A program made the position numbers and the translations under genes. The notes beneath the pieces were generated by a model, which did not search any database, was not told the origin of the DNA, and saw only the letters and a program-made list of their open reading frames with translations. From positions 62,001-126,000 of the forward strand of contig CAZXOG010000002.1 in NCBI GenBank assembly GCA_964642315.1: 64,000 nucleotides of DNA, given 5' to 3'. How positions within the stretch are numbered: the stretch's first letter is position 1; every line of letters begins with the position of its first letter. This DNA comes from JAGVDM01 sp964642315 (GTDB lineage Bacteria; Patescibacteriota; Gracilibacteria; Peribacterales; Peribacteraceae). Shown piece after piece: positions 51,134 to 59,521 of the stretch.

Positions 51134-51187
51134 GAAACAATCGAGCAATGGAACAATTGCCACGTCGCTCTATTGTTTCATTGCTCG
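51134..51187. repeat. Dispersed palindromic repeat, copy 2 (hairpin)
   Basis: Stem CGAGCAATGGAACAAT (51142-51157) pairs with ATTGTTTCATTGCTCG (51172-51187) with one mismatch and a 14-nt loop. It includes the words CAATGGAACAATT and CTCTATTGTTTC also found at 39476-39533, plus a further degenerate half-site at 51134-51145. It lies just after the TraC-like gene in the 240-bp gap before rpsA and probably serves as its terminator. I see no gene in the rest of that gap. Confidence 0.6.
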
Positions 51188-51202
51188 TGCGTTTCCCAGG
51201 CT

Positions 51203-51934
51203 TCACAGCACATTTGATTCCGTGTTGAACTCGCCGTGTTCCGGCAGTTTCTGGTTCTTGCTCAGCACGGGGTTGTACACACGGTAGTACAGACGGATGA
51301 GCTCGATCGTGGTGAGGCGCCGCGTGGCGATCCCCACGTTGTTCAGGCCTGTTTCCACCAGGTCCACGCGTTCCTTGAGACGTACGGTCTGGTTGGAGAA
51401 ATGCTTGTTCCTGAGCAGCGCTTTCCCGAGCGTGTCGTCGATATTGAGCCACGAGAGGAACTGCTGGATCAGCCCCTTTTTCTGGGGCTGATCGTCGAGC
51501 GGGATCACGATGTAGAACTCCTTCTGCATGATGTCGGCGATCTCCACAAGCTTCTCGATGAACGTTCCGTACGCGAGTGTCTGTTCCTTGAGCAGTTCGC
51601 TCTCTTGCCCCAGTGCCTGTTCGTGGATGGTGTTCAGGTACGGTTCGATGTTCACTTTCGTGGACCGGATGACGATCTGTATGGGGAAGGTGACGGTGTT
51701 GATGAATGATTCGTACCCGGCGATGATGCCCTGCTGCTCTGTTTCGCTCTTCAGGTTGAAGTTCAGCGGCTCGATGCGCAGTACCGCGCGGATGCCGCCG
51801 TTCTTCAGGATCACTGTGTCGTTGCGGATTTCCGCGAACGGGATGTACCGCTGAACGTTCGCAAGGGCGCCGTGCTTGCGGTCACGCACCGTGCTCTTGA
51901 GTTTCTTGCCGGCGTGGGTTTCCTGTTGAGTCAT
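51203..51934 (-). CDS. TraC/VirB4 N-terminal-like type IV secretion protein
   Basis: 243 aa. Resembles the N-terminal domain of VirB4/TraC ATPases (VQRYIPFAEIRNDTVILKNGGIRAVLRIEPLNFNLKSETEQ, then FPIQIVIRSTKVNIEPYL). No Walker A or B motif is present and the gene ends where the ATPase domain would begin, so this is a stand-alone N-terminal protein or the ATPase is encoded elsewhere. Its ATG overlaps the PrgI stop as ATGA; the two are translationally coupled. Confidence 0.8.
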   Translation of the reverse strand: MTQQETHAGKKLKSTVRDRKHGALANVQRYIPFAEIRNDTVILKNGGIRAVLRIEPLNFNLKSETEQQGIIAGYESFINTVTFPIQIVIRSTKVNIEPYLNTIHEQALGQESELLKEQTLAYGTFIEKLVEIADIMQKEFYIVIPLDDQPQKKGLIQQFLSWLNIDDTLGKALLRNKHFSNQTVRLKERVDLVETGLNNVGIATRRLTTIELIRLYYRVYNPVLSKNQKLPEHGEFNTESNVL

Positions 51935-52551
51935 TCCTCAGCGGGAGTAGGGGAGAGATCTCGCATGATATTTCCGTTCGCGCGTGCCGTCGTGCTCGCG
52001 GCGGGCGTGATGCTGTCGACATGCTGTCTGTCTGCTTCTCGCGGCGATGCGGTAATCTTCTTCGCATCGACAGGCCGGCTCCACCGGGATGTCTTCGGCT
52101 CGGTTGCCTGTGCTTCCTCTTCTGCACCCTCGACGCCCGTGTCGAGCACCGTGCTGAGTTCCTGCAGTTGTTTTTCCTGTGCTTCCTCCTTCGTGAGCGG
52201 ACGTTTCTCCTGCGCATGCGGATCAATGCGCACGTTGATCGTAATGCCCGGACGCGGTCCGAACGTGCGCACCGATGGTTTTTCCAGTTTCTCGATGTTG
52301 AGCAGGAGTAGGCGGAACAGGCTCACATCGTGGATCTTCACGAAGGCGAAGGCGATACCAATCATGAACGGCAGCCAGCAGAGGATTTTCACGGGGATGC
52401 TTGCCCCAGGCTGCGCACCCACCGTGCTCCAGAGGATGTAGCTGGAGCCGCCCGTGATGAGGAGCAAGAAGATCTGGCGCAGGCTCACCGGACCGATGAT
52501 CTTCTCCTCGATCTGGATATCCGTCGGCACTTTCACGGGTTCAATAGCCAT
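51931..52551 (-). CDS. PrgI-family membrane protein (type IV secretion-associated)
   Basis: 206 aa. Short N-terminal segment VKVPTDIQIEEKIIGPVSLRQI, then two transmembrane helices (about residues 24-43 and 52-74) and a cytosolic C-terminal part with a Gln/Glu-rich helix and a disordered tail. PrgI proteins typically precede VirB4/TraC genes in Gram-positive and Patescibacteria systems, as here. The ATG at 52551 is used; an extended -10 box (TGC-TACAAT) lies 25 nt upstream, inside the longer open frame. Confidence 0.82.
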   Translation of the reverse strand: MAIEPVKVPTDIQIEEKIIGPVSLRQIFLLLITGGSSYILWSTVGAQPGASIPVKILCWLPFMIGIAFAFVKIHDVSLFRLLLLNIEKLEKPSVRTFGPRPGITINVRIDPHAQEKRPLTKEEAQEKQLQELSTVLDTGVEGAEEEAQATEPKTSRWSRPVDAKKITASPREADRQHVDSITPAASTTARANGNIMRDLSPTPAEE

Positions 52552-52657
52552 AGGATCGATGTTTACGGAATCTCTGTATTGTAGCACAAAACCTGTTCCG
52601 GTGCCAGTCGGGGCAGAGACGCACCGCGTGCATCATCACGCAGCATGCATTCCGTCT

Positions 52658-55258
52658 TCACATGCGGCTCGTGGCTTCCTGTGGCGATTCCTGCTGTTCC
52701 TCGACTGGCGCATCTTCCGGCAGGAATTCCAGATCTTCCTTGCCCTTGCGGACGACGTGGATCGTATCCCCCTCCGAGAACACGCCCTTCAGGATGTGTT
52801 CGGCAATGCCGTCCTCCACGCGTTCCTGGATCACCCTGCGCACCGGGCGGGCGCCGTACTCCGGGTCGAACCCCCACTGCGCGAGCAGGTTCACCACTTT
52901 CTGGTCCACGACGAGCCGGTAGCCGCGTTCCTTCAGTCGTTCTTCCAGCATGTGCAGGTGGAGTTTCACGATCTTGCGGATTTCCTCCTGCTTGAGCGCG
53001 TTGAACACGATGATGTGATCGATGCGGTTCAGGAATTCCGGCCGGACGTGATCCTTGAGCTCCGCGATGACTTCCGCCCGTTTCTGCTCGTACTCACTTT
53101 CTTCCATTTTTGCTTCTTCCTCCAGGCAGAAGCCGATTCTCGCAGCTTGCTTCGTGAGTTTCTCCGCGCCGATGTTGCTCGTCATCACGATGATCGTGTT
53201 CGTGAAGTCCACGGTCTTGCCCTGCCCGTCCGTGAGGCGGCCGTCCTCCAGGATCTGCAGGAGGATGTTGAAGAATTCCGGGTGTGCTTTCTCCACCTCG
53301 TCGAAGAGGACGACGGAGTACGGCTTGCGGCGCACTGCTTCCGTGAGCTGGCCGCCTTCCTCGTAGCCGACGTAGCCGGCGGTTGTTCCCGTGAGGCGGG
53401 ACACGTTGTGGCGCTCCATGAATTCGGACATGTCGATCTTGATGAGCGCGTCGTCGCGGCTGAACACTTCCTCCGCGATCGCGCGGACGAGCTCGGTCTT
53501 CCCGACGCCCGTGGGGCCGAGGAAGAGGAACGAGCCGATTGGCCTGCGGACATCGCTGATGCCGACGCGGCTCCGGCGGATGGCGCGCGCGACTTTCTGG
53601 ATCGCGTCGTCCTGTCCGACTACACGCTTCCGCAAGATCTGCTCCAAATTCTTGAGCCTCCGTTTTTCGTCGCTTAAGAGCTTCGTCACCGGAATGCCGG
53701 TCATTCGGCCGATGACGGTCGTAATGTCATCGCCGGTGATCTGTATCGGCGAACGCCGGTCACCATCCTGCGCGCTGCGCACCGCATCCAGTTTCTCCTG
53801 GAGTTGCTGGTGTTCCTGCTTGAGCTTGAGCGCGAGGTGATACTTCTGCTCCTTCACCGCTTCCTGCTGCCGGAGGACGAGTTTTTCGAGTTTCTCCTCT
53901 ATGGCCTTGATCTCCGGCGAAGGTTCCTGGTGGAGGATGCTCTTGCCCGCGGCTGCTTCGTCGAGCACGTCGATCGCTTTGTCCGGCAGGTATCGTTCGG
54001 TGAGGTACCGTTTGCTCAAGGCAACCGCGGCTTCCACTGCATCGTCGGTGATGGCGAGCTTGTGGTACTCCTCGAAGCCGCGCTTGATGCCCTGCAGGAT
54101 TTTCACGGTGTCTTCCGGACTTGTCTCCTCCACGAGGATGGACTGGAATCGCCGCTCGAGTGCCCGGTCCTTCTCGATCGTGCGGTACTCGTCGGTCGTG
54201 GTGGCGCCGATCACCTGGATCGTCCCACGGCTCAATGCCGGTTTCAGGATGTTCGCTGCGTCGAGCGATCCTTCCGCGGAGCCCGTGCCCACGACCGTGT
54301 GCAATTCGTCGATGAAGAGGAGGATTTCCTTCTCGCACTTCACTGCTTCTTTGATGATGTCGTCGAACCGCTGTTCAAATTCCCCGCGGTACTTGGTTCC
54401 CGCAACGAGCGAGCCCATATTGAGCACCAGGAGACGCTTTCCGCGCAGGCTCAAGGGCACATTCCCCTGGGCAATCCGCTGTGCGAGCCCCTCGACGATC
54501 GCGGTCTTTCCCACGCCAGGTTCGCCGATGAGCACGGGGTTGTTCTTCGTCTTGCGGCTCAGGATGTGCAGGACGCGCTCGATTTCTTTCTCCCGCCCGA
54601 TGATCGGTTCGATCTTCCCTTCCTTCGCCCTCGTGACGAGATCTTCGGTGAAGTAATCCAGCACGGGGGTTTTGCTCTTTCCGTCGGTCTTTCGCTTCTT
54701 CAGGCCTTCGGGATCGCCGCCGCCCAGTCCCTGCATGCCCACGATGGCGCCCTGCAGCCCCTGGAAGAATGATTCGAGTGATTGTTCAAGATCGCGGCTC
54801 TGTTTCTTGAACTGATTGATCTGGCCGAACATCTCTTCCACGTGCGTGCGGAGGTCCACTGGGTCCACCTGCATCTGTTCCATGATCGCCTGGGCGGCAT
54901 TCCGTTCCGTGGAGACGAGCGCATGCAGGAGGTGCTCCGTGCCGACGTTCGCATGGCGGAACTTATGCGCGGTGATCACACTCTGTTCGATGACGTTGTG
55001 CAGGTACTGGGAGAGGCCATGTTTCACGTGCTTGCTCTCGATGTTCTGCGACTTCATGGCTTTCAGGATGATGCGCACATTTTCCAGCGTGATGCCGGCT
55101 CCCGTGCAGATGGAGAAGCCGAGAGATTTCGGGATGCTCAGGAGTCCGAGCAGCAGATGCTCTGTCCCGATGTAGGGGCTCTTCAGCGCCTTCGCTTCCT
55201 GCTCGGCGATCTGGAGCGCGAGCTTTGCGTTCGGTGTGAAACGGTCGAAGGGATGCAT
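52658..55258 (-). CDS. clpC: ATP-dependent Clp protease ATP-binding subunit ClpC
   Basis: 866-aa Hsp100 unfoldase. Duplicated Clp N-domain (1-145); AAA-1 with Walker A G245-E-P-G-V-G-K-T252 and FIDELHTVVG; middle region (about 440-500) with a UVR-like coiled segment; AAA-2 with G581-P-T-G-V-G-K-T588 and LFDEVEKAHPE. It would feed proteins to ClpP, which is not in the window. A CIRCE-like operator lies 24 bp upstream, so it is a predicted HrcA target. Confidence 0.95.
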   Translation of the reverse strand: MHPFDRFTPNAKLALQIAEQEAKALKSPYIGTEHLLLGLLSIPKSLGFSICTGAGITLENVRIILKAMKSQNIESKHVKHGLSQYLHNVIEQSVITAHKFRHANVGTEHLLHALVSTERNAAQAIMEQMQVDPVDLRTHVEEMFGQINQFKKQSRDLEQSLESFFQGLQGAIVGMQGLGGGDPEGLKKRKTDGKSKTPVLDYFTEDLVTRAKEGKIEPIIGREKEIERVLHILSRKTKNNPVLIGEPGVGKTAIVEGLAQRIAQGNVPLSLRGKRLLVLNMGSLVAGTKYRGEFEQRFDDIIKEAVKCEKEILLFIDELHTVVGTGSAEGSLDAANILKPALSRGTIQVIGATTTDEYRTIEKDRALERRFQSILVEETSPEDTVKILQGIKRGFEEYHKLAITDDAVEAAVALSKRYLTERYLPDKAIDVLDEAAAGKSILHQEPSPEIKAIEEKLEKLVLRQQEAVKEQKYHLALKLKQEHQQLQEKLDAVRSAQDGDRRSPIQITGDDITTVIGRMTGIPVTKLLSDEKRRLKNLEQILRKRVVGQDDAIQKVARAIRRSRVGISDVRRPIGSFLFLGPTGVGKTELVRAIAEEVFSRDDALIKIDMSEFMERHNVSRLTGTTAGYVGYEEGGQLTEAVRRKPYSVVLFDEVEKAHPEFFNILLQILEDGRLTDGQGKTVDFTNTIIVMTSNIGAEKLTKQAARIGFCLEEEAKMEESEYEQKRAEVIAELKDHVRPEFLNRIDHIIVFNALKQEEIRKIVKLHLHMLEERLKERGYRLVVDQKVVNLLAQWGFDPEYGARPVRRVIQERVEDGIAEHILKGVFSEGDTIHVVRKGKEDLEFLPEDAPVEEQQESPQEATSRM

Positions 55259-55282
55259 AAGGCGGGGAATGGAACCCGGATG

Positions 55283-55309
55283 TTATCACTCTAGTATTAT
55301 GAGTGATAA
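55283..55309 (-). promoter_or_regulatory. CIRCE-like operator upstream of clpC
   Basis: Perfect 9-bp inverted repeat TTATCACTC (55283-55291), 9-nt spacer, GAGTGATAA (55301-55309). It has the arm and spacer lengths of CIRCE and differs from the consensus by one symmetric substitution (TTAGCACTC to TTATCACTC). The A+T-rich spacer contains a possible -10 (minus-strand ATAATA). HrcA from 8.7 kb is the obvious candidate regulator. The rest of 55310-55424 shows nothing further. Confidence 0.8.
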
Positions 55310-55424
55310 TTTGTCCAGGGGAGGAGGGGAAGAATCGTAGTACTGTAGCAAATTCCACGTTCGCCGTGGAGTGTGGGCATCGTGAAAAGGTGGTATGGAG
55401 TACTTTTGTCGCGTTTGCTAAACG

Positions 55425-56681
55425 TCAGTCTTTCGATTGCACGTCGCGCCAGTCATCGAGGAAAATCGTGACGATCGTCGTCACGGGCACCGCGAGCAGC
55501 ACGCCGAGCACTGGGTGGATGGTATCCGGGAAGCTGATGCCTACCATCATGGCGAAGAGAATGGCGATCGGGGAGAGCCCGACGGCCCTGCGCATGATGA
55601 TCGGCACGAGCAGGTTGTTTTCGGTCCACTGGATGGCGTAGTACACGCCGCCCATGATCGGCACCCACACGAGTCCTTCCTGTGTTCCGGCAACCAGCAT
55701 GGCGGGAATGGCGGCGATGAGCGGCCCCACGCCAGGGATCACCTCGCAGAATCCGGCGAGCACGGCGAGCGTGAGCGCGTAGCGGATCTGCAAAATGGAG
55801 AGAGCGATCAGCGTGAGCAGGAAGATCGCCGACATCAGGATGAGTTCGCCGCGCATCCATTGGCCGATCTTCGTCTGGATCGCCTCGATTTTCACGTCCG
55901 CGTACGTGCGGAATCTGCTCGGCAAGAAGCCGCGGGTCCAGCGGATCATGTGTTCTTTCTCCAGCTGCATGAAGAACGCGAGGACGAGGACGATGATGGT
56001 GCTCACGACGAAGTTCACGACGGAGCCCGCTACCCTCGCGGCGAAGCGGACCGATTCCTGTGCGACATCGGAGAGGTTCTGCCCGGCTTGCTGCAGGTTG
56101 ACCATGAAGCGGTCAAGCGAGAGGTTCTGCAGCGTGGTTTCCGCCAGGCGGCTCAGCTGCGCGTTCGCTTCCGGCGGGAGCAGGGGCAGGTGGATCTGCG
56201 GATTGTTCATGAATGGCGTGAGCGATTCGCTCACGCTCGCGGCGATATCCTGAATCTGCGTGGCGATGATCGGGATGAACGACACGATGAGGAACACGAT
56301 GAGCGCGATGGCCACGAGATAGTGCAGGATGATGGCAAAGGCACGCGGAATGCCGCGCCGTTCCAGCGCCTGTACCCCCGGATCCACCACCGTGGCGACG
56401 AACATGGCGACGAGCAACAGCAGAATCCTGTGGCGCAGCGAGAAGAGCAGCCACATGCCGAGCATGATGCCGATGATGGCGAGCGTCGCCTGCACCACGC
56501 TCTTCATGGAGAGGTGCACGACCATTTCCTCGCGGGCATTCATGCGGCGCGGCGGCAGTTTTGCATGCTCTGGCTCTTCCTTTGCGAGTGCTTCCCGCGC
56601 TTTGCTCAGCATGTCCTGCGCCTTCTTGCCGATGACGCGGATGGATGTGAATGCCGCTGCCTGCTTGCGTTTGGCTGTCAT
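55425..56681 (-). CDS. AI-2E/PerM-family membrane transporter
   Basis: 418 aa. A cytosolic basic N-terminus (about 1-60) precedes about eight transmembrane helices. The family signature appears in the C-terminal half: GFCEVIPGVGPLIAAIPAMLVA, YYAIQWTENNLLVPIIMRRAVGLSPIAILFAM and GVLLAVPVTTIV. Members export small molecules or sodium; the substrate is not predictable. The ATG overlaps the stop of the VirB2-like gene as ATGA. Confidence 0.88.
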   Translation of the reverse strand: MTAKRKQAAAFTSIRVIGKKAQDMLSKAREALAKEEPEHAKLPPRRMNAREEMVVHLSMKSVVQATLAIIGIMLGMWLLFSLRHRILLLLVAMFVATVVDPGVQALERRGIPRAFAIILHYLVAIALIVFLIVSFIPIIATQIQDIAASVSESLTPFMNNPQIHLPLLPPEANAQLSRLAETTLQNLSLDRFMVNLQQAGQNLSDVAQESVRFAARVAGSVVNFVVSTIIVLVLAFFMQLEKEHMIRWTRGFLPSRFRTYADVKIEAIQTKIGQWMRGELILMSAIFLLTLIALSILQIRYALTLAVLAGFCEVIPGVGPLIAAIPAMLVAGTQEGLVWVPIMGGVYYAIQWTENNLLVPIIMRRAVGLSPIAILFAMMVGISFPDTIHPVLGVLLAVPVTTIVTIFLDDWRDVQSKD

Positions 56682-57046
56682 GATCCTGCGATGGCGGAAA
56701 TGACGAAATCGAGGATGAAGAATGCGAGAGCGGAAACGATCATGCCGATGATCCCGTAGCGAATGGTGGCCATGGCTTTGTCCTTGCCGCCGGCCACTGT
56801 TCCGAGCGCGTACTGGAAACCGCCGATCATGATGACGATGAGGCAGATCGCGCCGGTGAGCGCGAACACCTGCTGGATGACGTAGGCGATGTACTGCGGC
56901 ACGCAGTCGGCGGTAATCTGCCCGGAAAGGAATTTGTCCCTGCACGGAACGTCATTCCCGATGAGCGAGAGCATTTGTCCAGCCTTCGCCTGCCCCGCAA
57001 AGAGGAGAGCGGAGCATGCCAGTACTGTTCTGCCGATCGCGCCCAT
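56678..57046 (-). CDS. VirB2/TrbC-like pilin subunit
   Basis: 122 aa. A signal peptide (MGAIGRTVLACSALLFAGQAKAG) with a cleavage site near AKA, a short Cys-containing loop (VPCRDKF, ADCVPQ) and two long hydrophobic helices (about 60-85 and 98-118) separated by the basic turn GGKDKAM. This is the VirB2 pilin layout. It may form a conjugation- or attachment-type pilus with the PrgI, TraC-like and VirD4-like proteins. The ATG at 57046 is chosen for the signal peptide. Confidence 0.75.
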   Translation of the reverse strand: MGAIGRTVLACSALLFAGQAKAGQMLSLIGNDVPCRDKFLSGQITADCVPQYIAYVIQQVFALTGAICLIVIMIGGFQYALGTVAGGKDKAMATIRYGIIGMIVSALAFFILDFVISAIAGS

Positions 57047-57131
57047 GGTTGTCCTATTGTGGTCGAAAGCGGCGAAACGCGCGATGGAGTTTGATTGACA
57101 GGTCGGTGGGAGCAGTGACAATTACTCTTCC

Positions 57132-58103
57132 ATGGCTTCCAGACCACCATTCCGCTGGCAGGAAACCCCACGCCCCATCGTCGCGCTGGCGCCGATGGCG
57201 GGATACACCGACGCGTCGTACCGCCAGCTCATCAAGAGCATCGCGCCGGAAGTCATCGTGTACACCGAGTTCCTGAGTACCGATGCCATCCACTACGGCG
57301 CGCGGAAGACCATGGAGATGCTCCATTTCGATCTCGAGCTGGAGCGTCCGTTCATCGTGCAGGTTTTCGGCAAGGATCCGCAGCATTTCCTCACTGCGGC
57401 GAAGGTCGTGGAGGACATGGGTGCGGACGGCATCGACATCAACATGGGGTGCCCGGCCGCGACGGTCGTCTCCTCCTGTCACGGTTCCGCGCTCATCCGC
57501 AAACCGGAGCTTGCCCGCGAACTCGTGCATGCCGTGAAGAACGTCGTTTCCATTCCCGTCAGCGTGAAAACCCGTTTGGGATGGAGCACACCGGAGACGC
57601 TCATCCCGTTCTGCCAGGGGCTTGTCGAAGCCGGTGCCGACGCGCTCGCGGTGCACGGCCGCACGTTCCACGAGAAGTTCAGCGGCCGTGCGGATTGGTC
57701 CGCCATCTACGAGCTCAAGCGGGCGGTTCCCGTGCCTGTCATTGGCAACGGCGACGTGTTCACCGCCCGCGATGCGCTGGAGAAGATCGGGAATCTCGAT
57801 GGCGTCATGGTCGGCCGTGGCACGTTCGGCAACCCATGGCTCATGCGGGATATCGTGGGCGCGCTGCGCTACGGCACGCTCGTCGAGCCGCCGACGGTGC
57901 AGCGCATCTCCTTTGAGGAGAAAATTCCGTTCATCCTGATGCACTGCGAGCTCGCCGTGCGCGCGAAGGGGGAGCGCAAGGGCATGCTGGAAATGCGCAA
58001 GCACCTCGCGAGCTACGTGAAGGGCATCGACGGCGCGAGCAAGCTCCGCGAACGGCTGGTGCGCGTGGAGACGATCGGCGACGTGCGTGCGATTCTCTCT
58101 TAG
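57132..58103 (+). CDS. dus: tRNA-dihydrouridine synthase
   Basis: FMN enzyme reducing uridines in tRNA D-loops. 323 aa. N-terminal VALAPMAGYTDASYR, the catalytic cysteine in INMGCPAATVV, SVKTRLGW, VHGRTFHEKFSG, VIGNGDVF and GVMVGRGTFGNPWL are all family landmarks; DusB-like overall. The segment after NMGCPA lacks the usual paired lysines. Overlaps the convergent phosphatase gene by 4 bp. Confidence 0.93.
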   Translation: MASRPPFRWQETPRPIVALAPMAGYTDASYRQLIKSIAPEVIVYTEFLSTDAIHYGARKTMEMLHFDLELERPFIVQVFGKDPQHFLTAAKVVEDMGADGIDINMGCPAATVVSSCHGSALIRKPELARELVHAVKNVVSIPVSVKTRLGWSTPETLIPFCQGLVEAGADALAVHGRTFHEKFSGRADWSAIYELKRAVPVPVIGNGDVFTARDALEKIGNLDGVMVGRGTFGNPWLMRDIVGALRYGTLVEPPTVQRISFEEKIPFILMHCELAVRAKGERKGMLEMRKHLASYVKGIDGASKLRERLVRVETIGDVRAILS

Positions 58104-58693
58104 CTTGCGGCTCGCTCCTGTGCGAGCCACTGGATTTCCCCCGGGGAGATGGGGTCGGTGCTCCTCCGCTCGGCGAGGGATACCTCTTTCGTTCTTGCCT
58201 GCAGGATGTCGATGGGGTCCCCATGGGAGACGAGCAACACGGTTTTCCCCTCCTGCGATCGTTCGATATCCGCGATACAGTCGAGCATGCGAACGAGGAC
58301 AGCCTGTGCGCTCTCTACGCCGTCTCCCACATCCCTGCCTTCGCGGTCGCGTGCCCAGGCGATGTCGTACTGGCGGTCTGATGTGCCTTCGAAGATGCCG
58401 AACCGGCGTTCGCGCAACCGTTCATCCAGGTGCGGCGCGGCTGCACCGATACAATCCGCGGCAATCTCCGCGGTCTGCTTCGTCCTTAGGAAATCGGAAC
58501 TCACGATGACGGTGTCTTCCGGGAGTCCCGCGGCCATCACGGATCTGCGAACGCTTTCCCTCCCCTGTTCCGTGAGGCCGTAGCGCACCGTACCGACCGC
58601 CGGGTCGCTCACGATGATGCCCTCGCGGTTCGCCTCGCTCTGTCCGTGCCGGAGCAGGACGTAGGTGTTCCGGAGGCGGGAGAGATCGATCAT
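58100..58693 (-). CDS. Histidine phosphatase family protein
   Basis: 197 aa, phosphoglycerate-mutase-like fold. Catalytic RHGQSEANREG (phospho-histidine), the second arginine in SSDFLRTKQTA, LRERRFGIFEG, and the C-terminal LVSHGDP with the second catalytic histidine. The substrate is unknown (sugar phosphate, nucleotide or phosphoprotein). It begins 21 bp after rplA and is probably the end of that operon. Confidence 0.9.
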   Translation of the reverse strand: MIDLSRLRNTYVLLRHGQSEANREGIIVSDPAVGTVRYGLTEQGRESVRRSVMAAGLPEDTVIVSSDFLRTKQTAEIAADCIGAAAPHLDERLRERRFGIFEGTSDRQYDIAWARDREGRDVGDGVESAQAVLVRMLDCIADIERSQEGKTVLLVSHGDPIDILQARTKEVSLAERRSTDPISPGEIQWLAQERAAS

Positions 58694-58714
58694 GGTGGTT
58701 CGTGCGTCGCCGAA

Positions 58715-59419
58715 CTAGAACTGCACGCGGATGCCCGGCCCCATGGTCGGGGTGATTGTGACGGAGAGAATGTATACTCCCTTGATACCCGTGGGGCGCG
58801 CCTCCTTGATCGCATCGAGGAGCGCAGTGAGGTTCTCTGCCAGCTTCTGGCCGCCGAACGAGACCTTGCCGAACGGCACGTGGATGATCGCCTGCTTATC
58901 CATCTTGCACTCAATGCGTCCTTTCTTGAGCTCGGCGATCGTGCGGTTGAGATCCTGCGTGACCGTGCCTGCTTTGGGGTTTGGCATCAGGCCGCGCTGG
59001 CCGAGGATCTTGGCGATCTTCCCCAGGCTCTTCATCACTTCCGGCACGGCGACGGCCACGCTGAAGTCGATGGTGCCGGCTTCGATCTCTTTGATGAGCT
59101 CCTCGTTGCCAGCCTTGTCCGCGCCAGCCTTCTTCGCTTCGTCGATGCGGTCATCCGGCACGAACGCCGCGATCCGCACGGATTTGCCCGTGCCGTGGGG
59201 GAGTGTGACTGTCGTGCGGACCAACTGGTCGGCCTGCTTCGTGTCCGCGCCGATGCGGATGTGCGCCTCGGCGGTGGCGTCGAACTTGGCGGTGCTCACC
59301 TTCGTGAGCAGTTCCGCTGCTTCCGCGACGGGGTAAGAGGCTTGCGAAACGAGCGCGGCTTTCTCGGCGTACTTTTTGCCGTGCTTCCGCGAGAGCGGCG
59401 TAATGCGTGAGTCTGCCAT
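58715..59419 (-). CDS. rplA: 50S ribosomal protein L1
   Basis: 234 aa, standard. Typical segments GKKYAEKAALV, PHGTGKSVRIAAFV, KILGQRGLMPNPKAGTV, GRIECKMDKQAIIHVPFGKVSF and a C-terminal YILSVTITPTMGPGIRV. The ATG at 59419 gives the family N-terminus. The leader is C/T-rich with no Shine-Dalgarno. L1 often regulates its own mRNA; the 100-bp leader contains G-rich and C-rich stretches that could pair, but I cannot identify a specific site. Confidence 0.96.
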   Translation of the reverse strand: MADSRITPLSRKHGKKYAEKAALVSQASYPVAEAAELLTKVSTAKFDATAEAHIRIGADTKQADQLVRTTVTLPHGTGKSVRIAAFVPDDRIDEAKKAGADKAGNEELIKEIEAGTIDFSVAVAVPEVMKSLGKIAKILGQRGLMPNPKAGTVTQDLNRTIAELKKGRIECKMDKQAIIHVPFGKVSFGGQKLAENLTALLDAIKEARPTGIKGVYILSVTITPTMGPGIRVQF

Positions 59420-59521
59420 GGTGAGAGGGGGGAACGTGGTGCAAGCGTCCCGCAGAGGGACTCCCACGAAATACGACGGAGGGATTCTGCCAATTCCAGA
59501 AGCTCAACGCAAAGAAAACCC

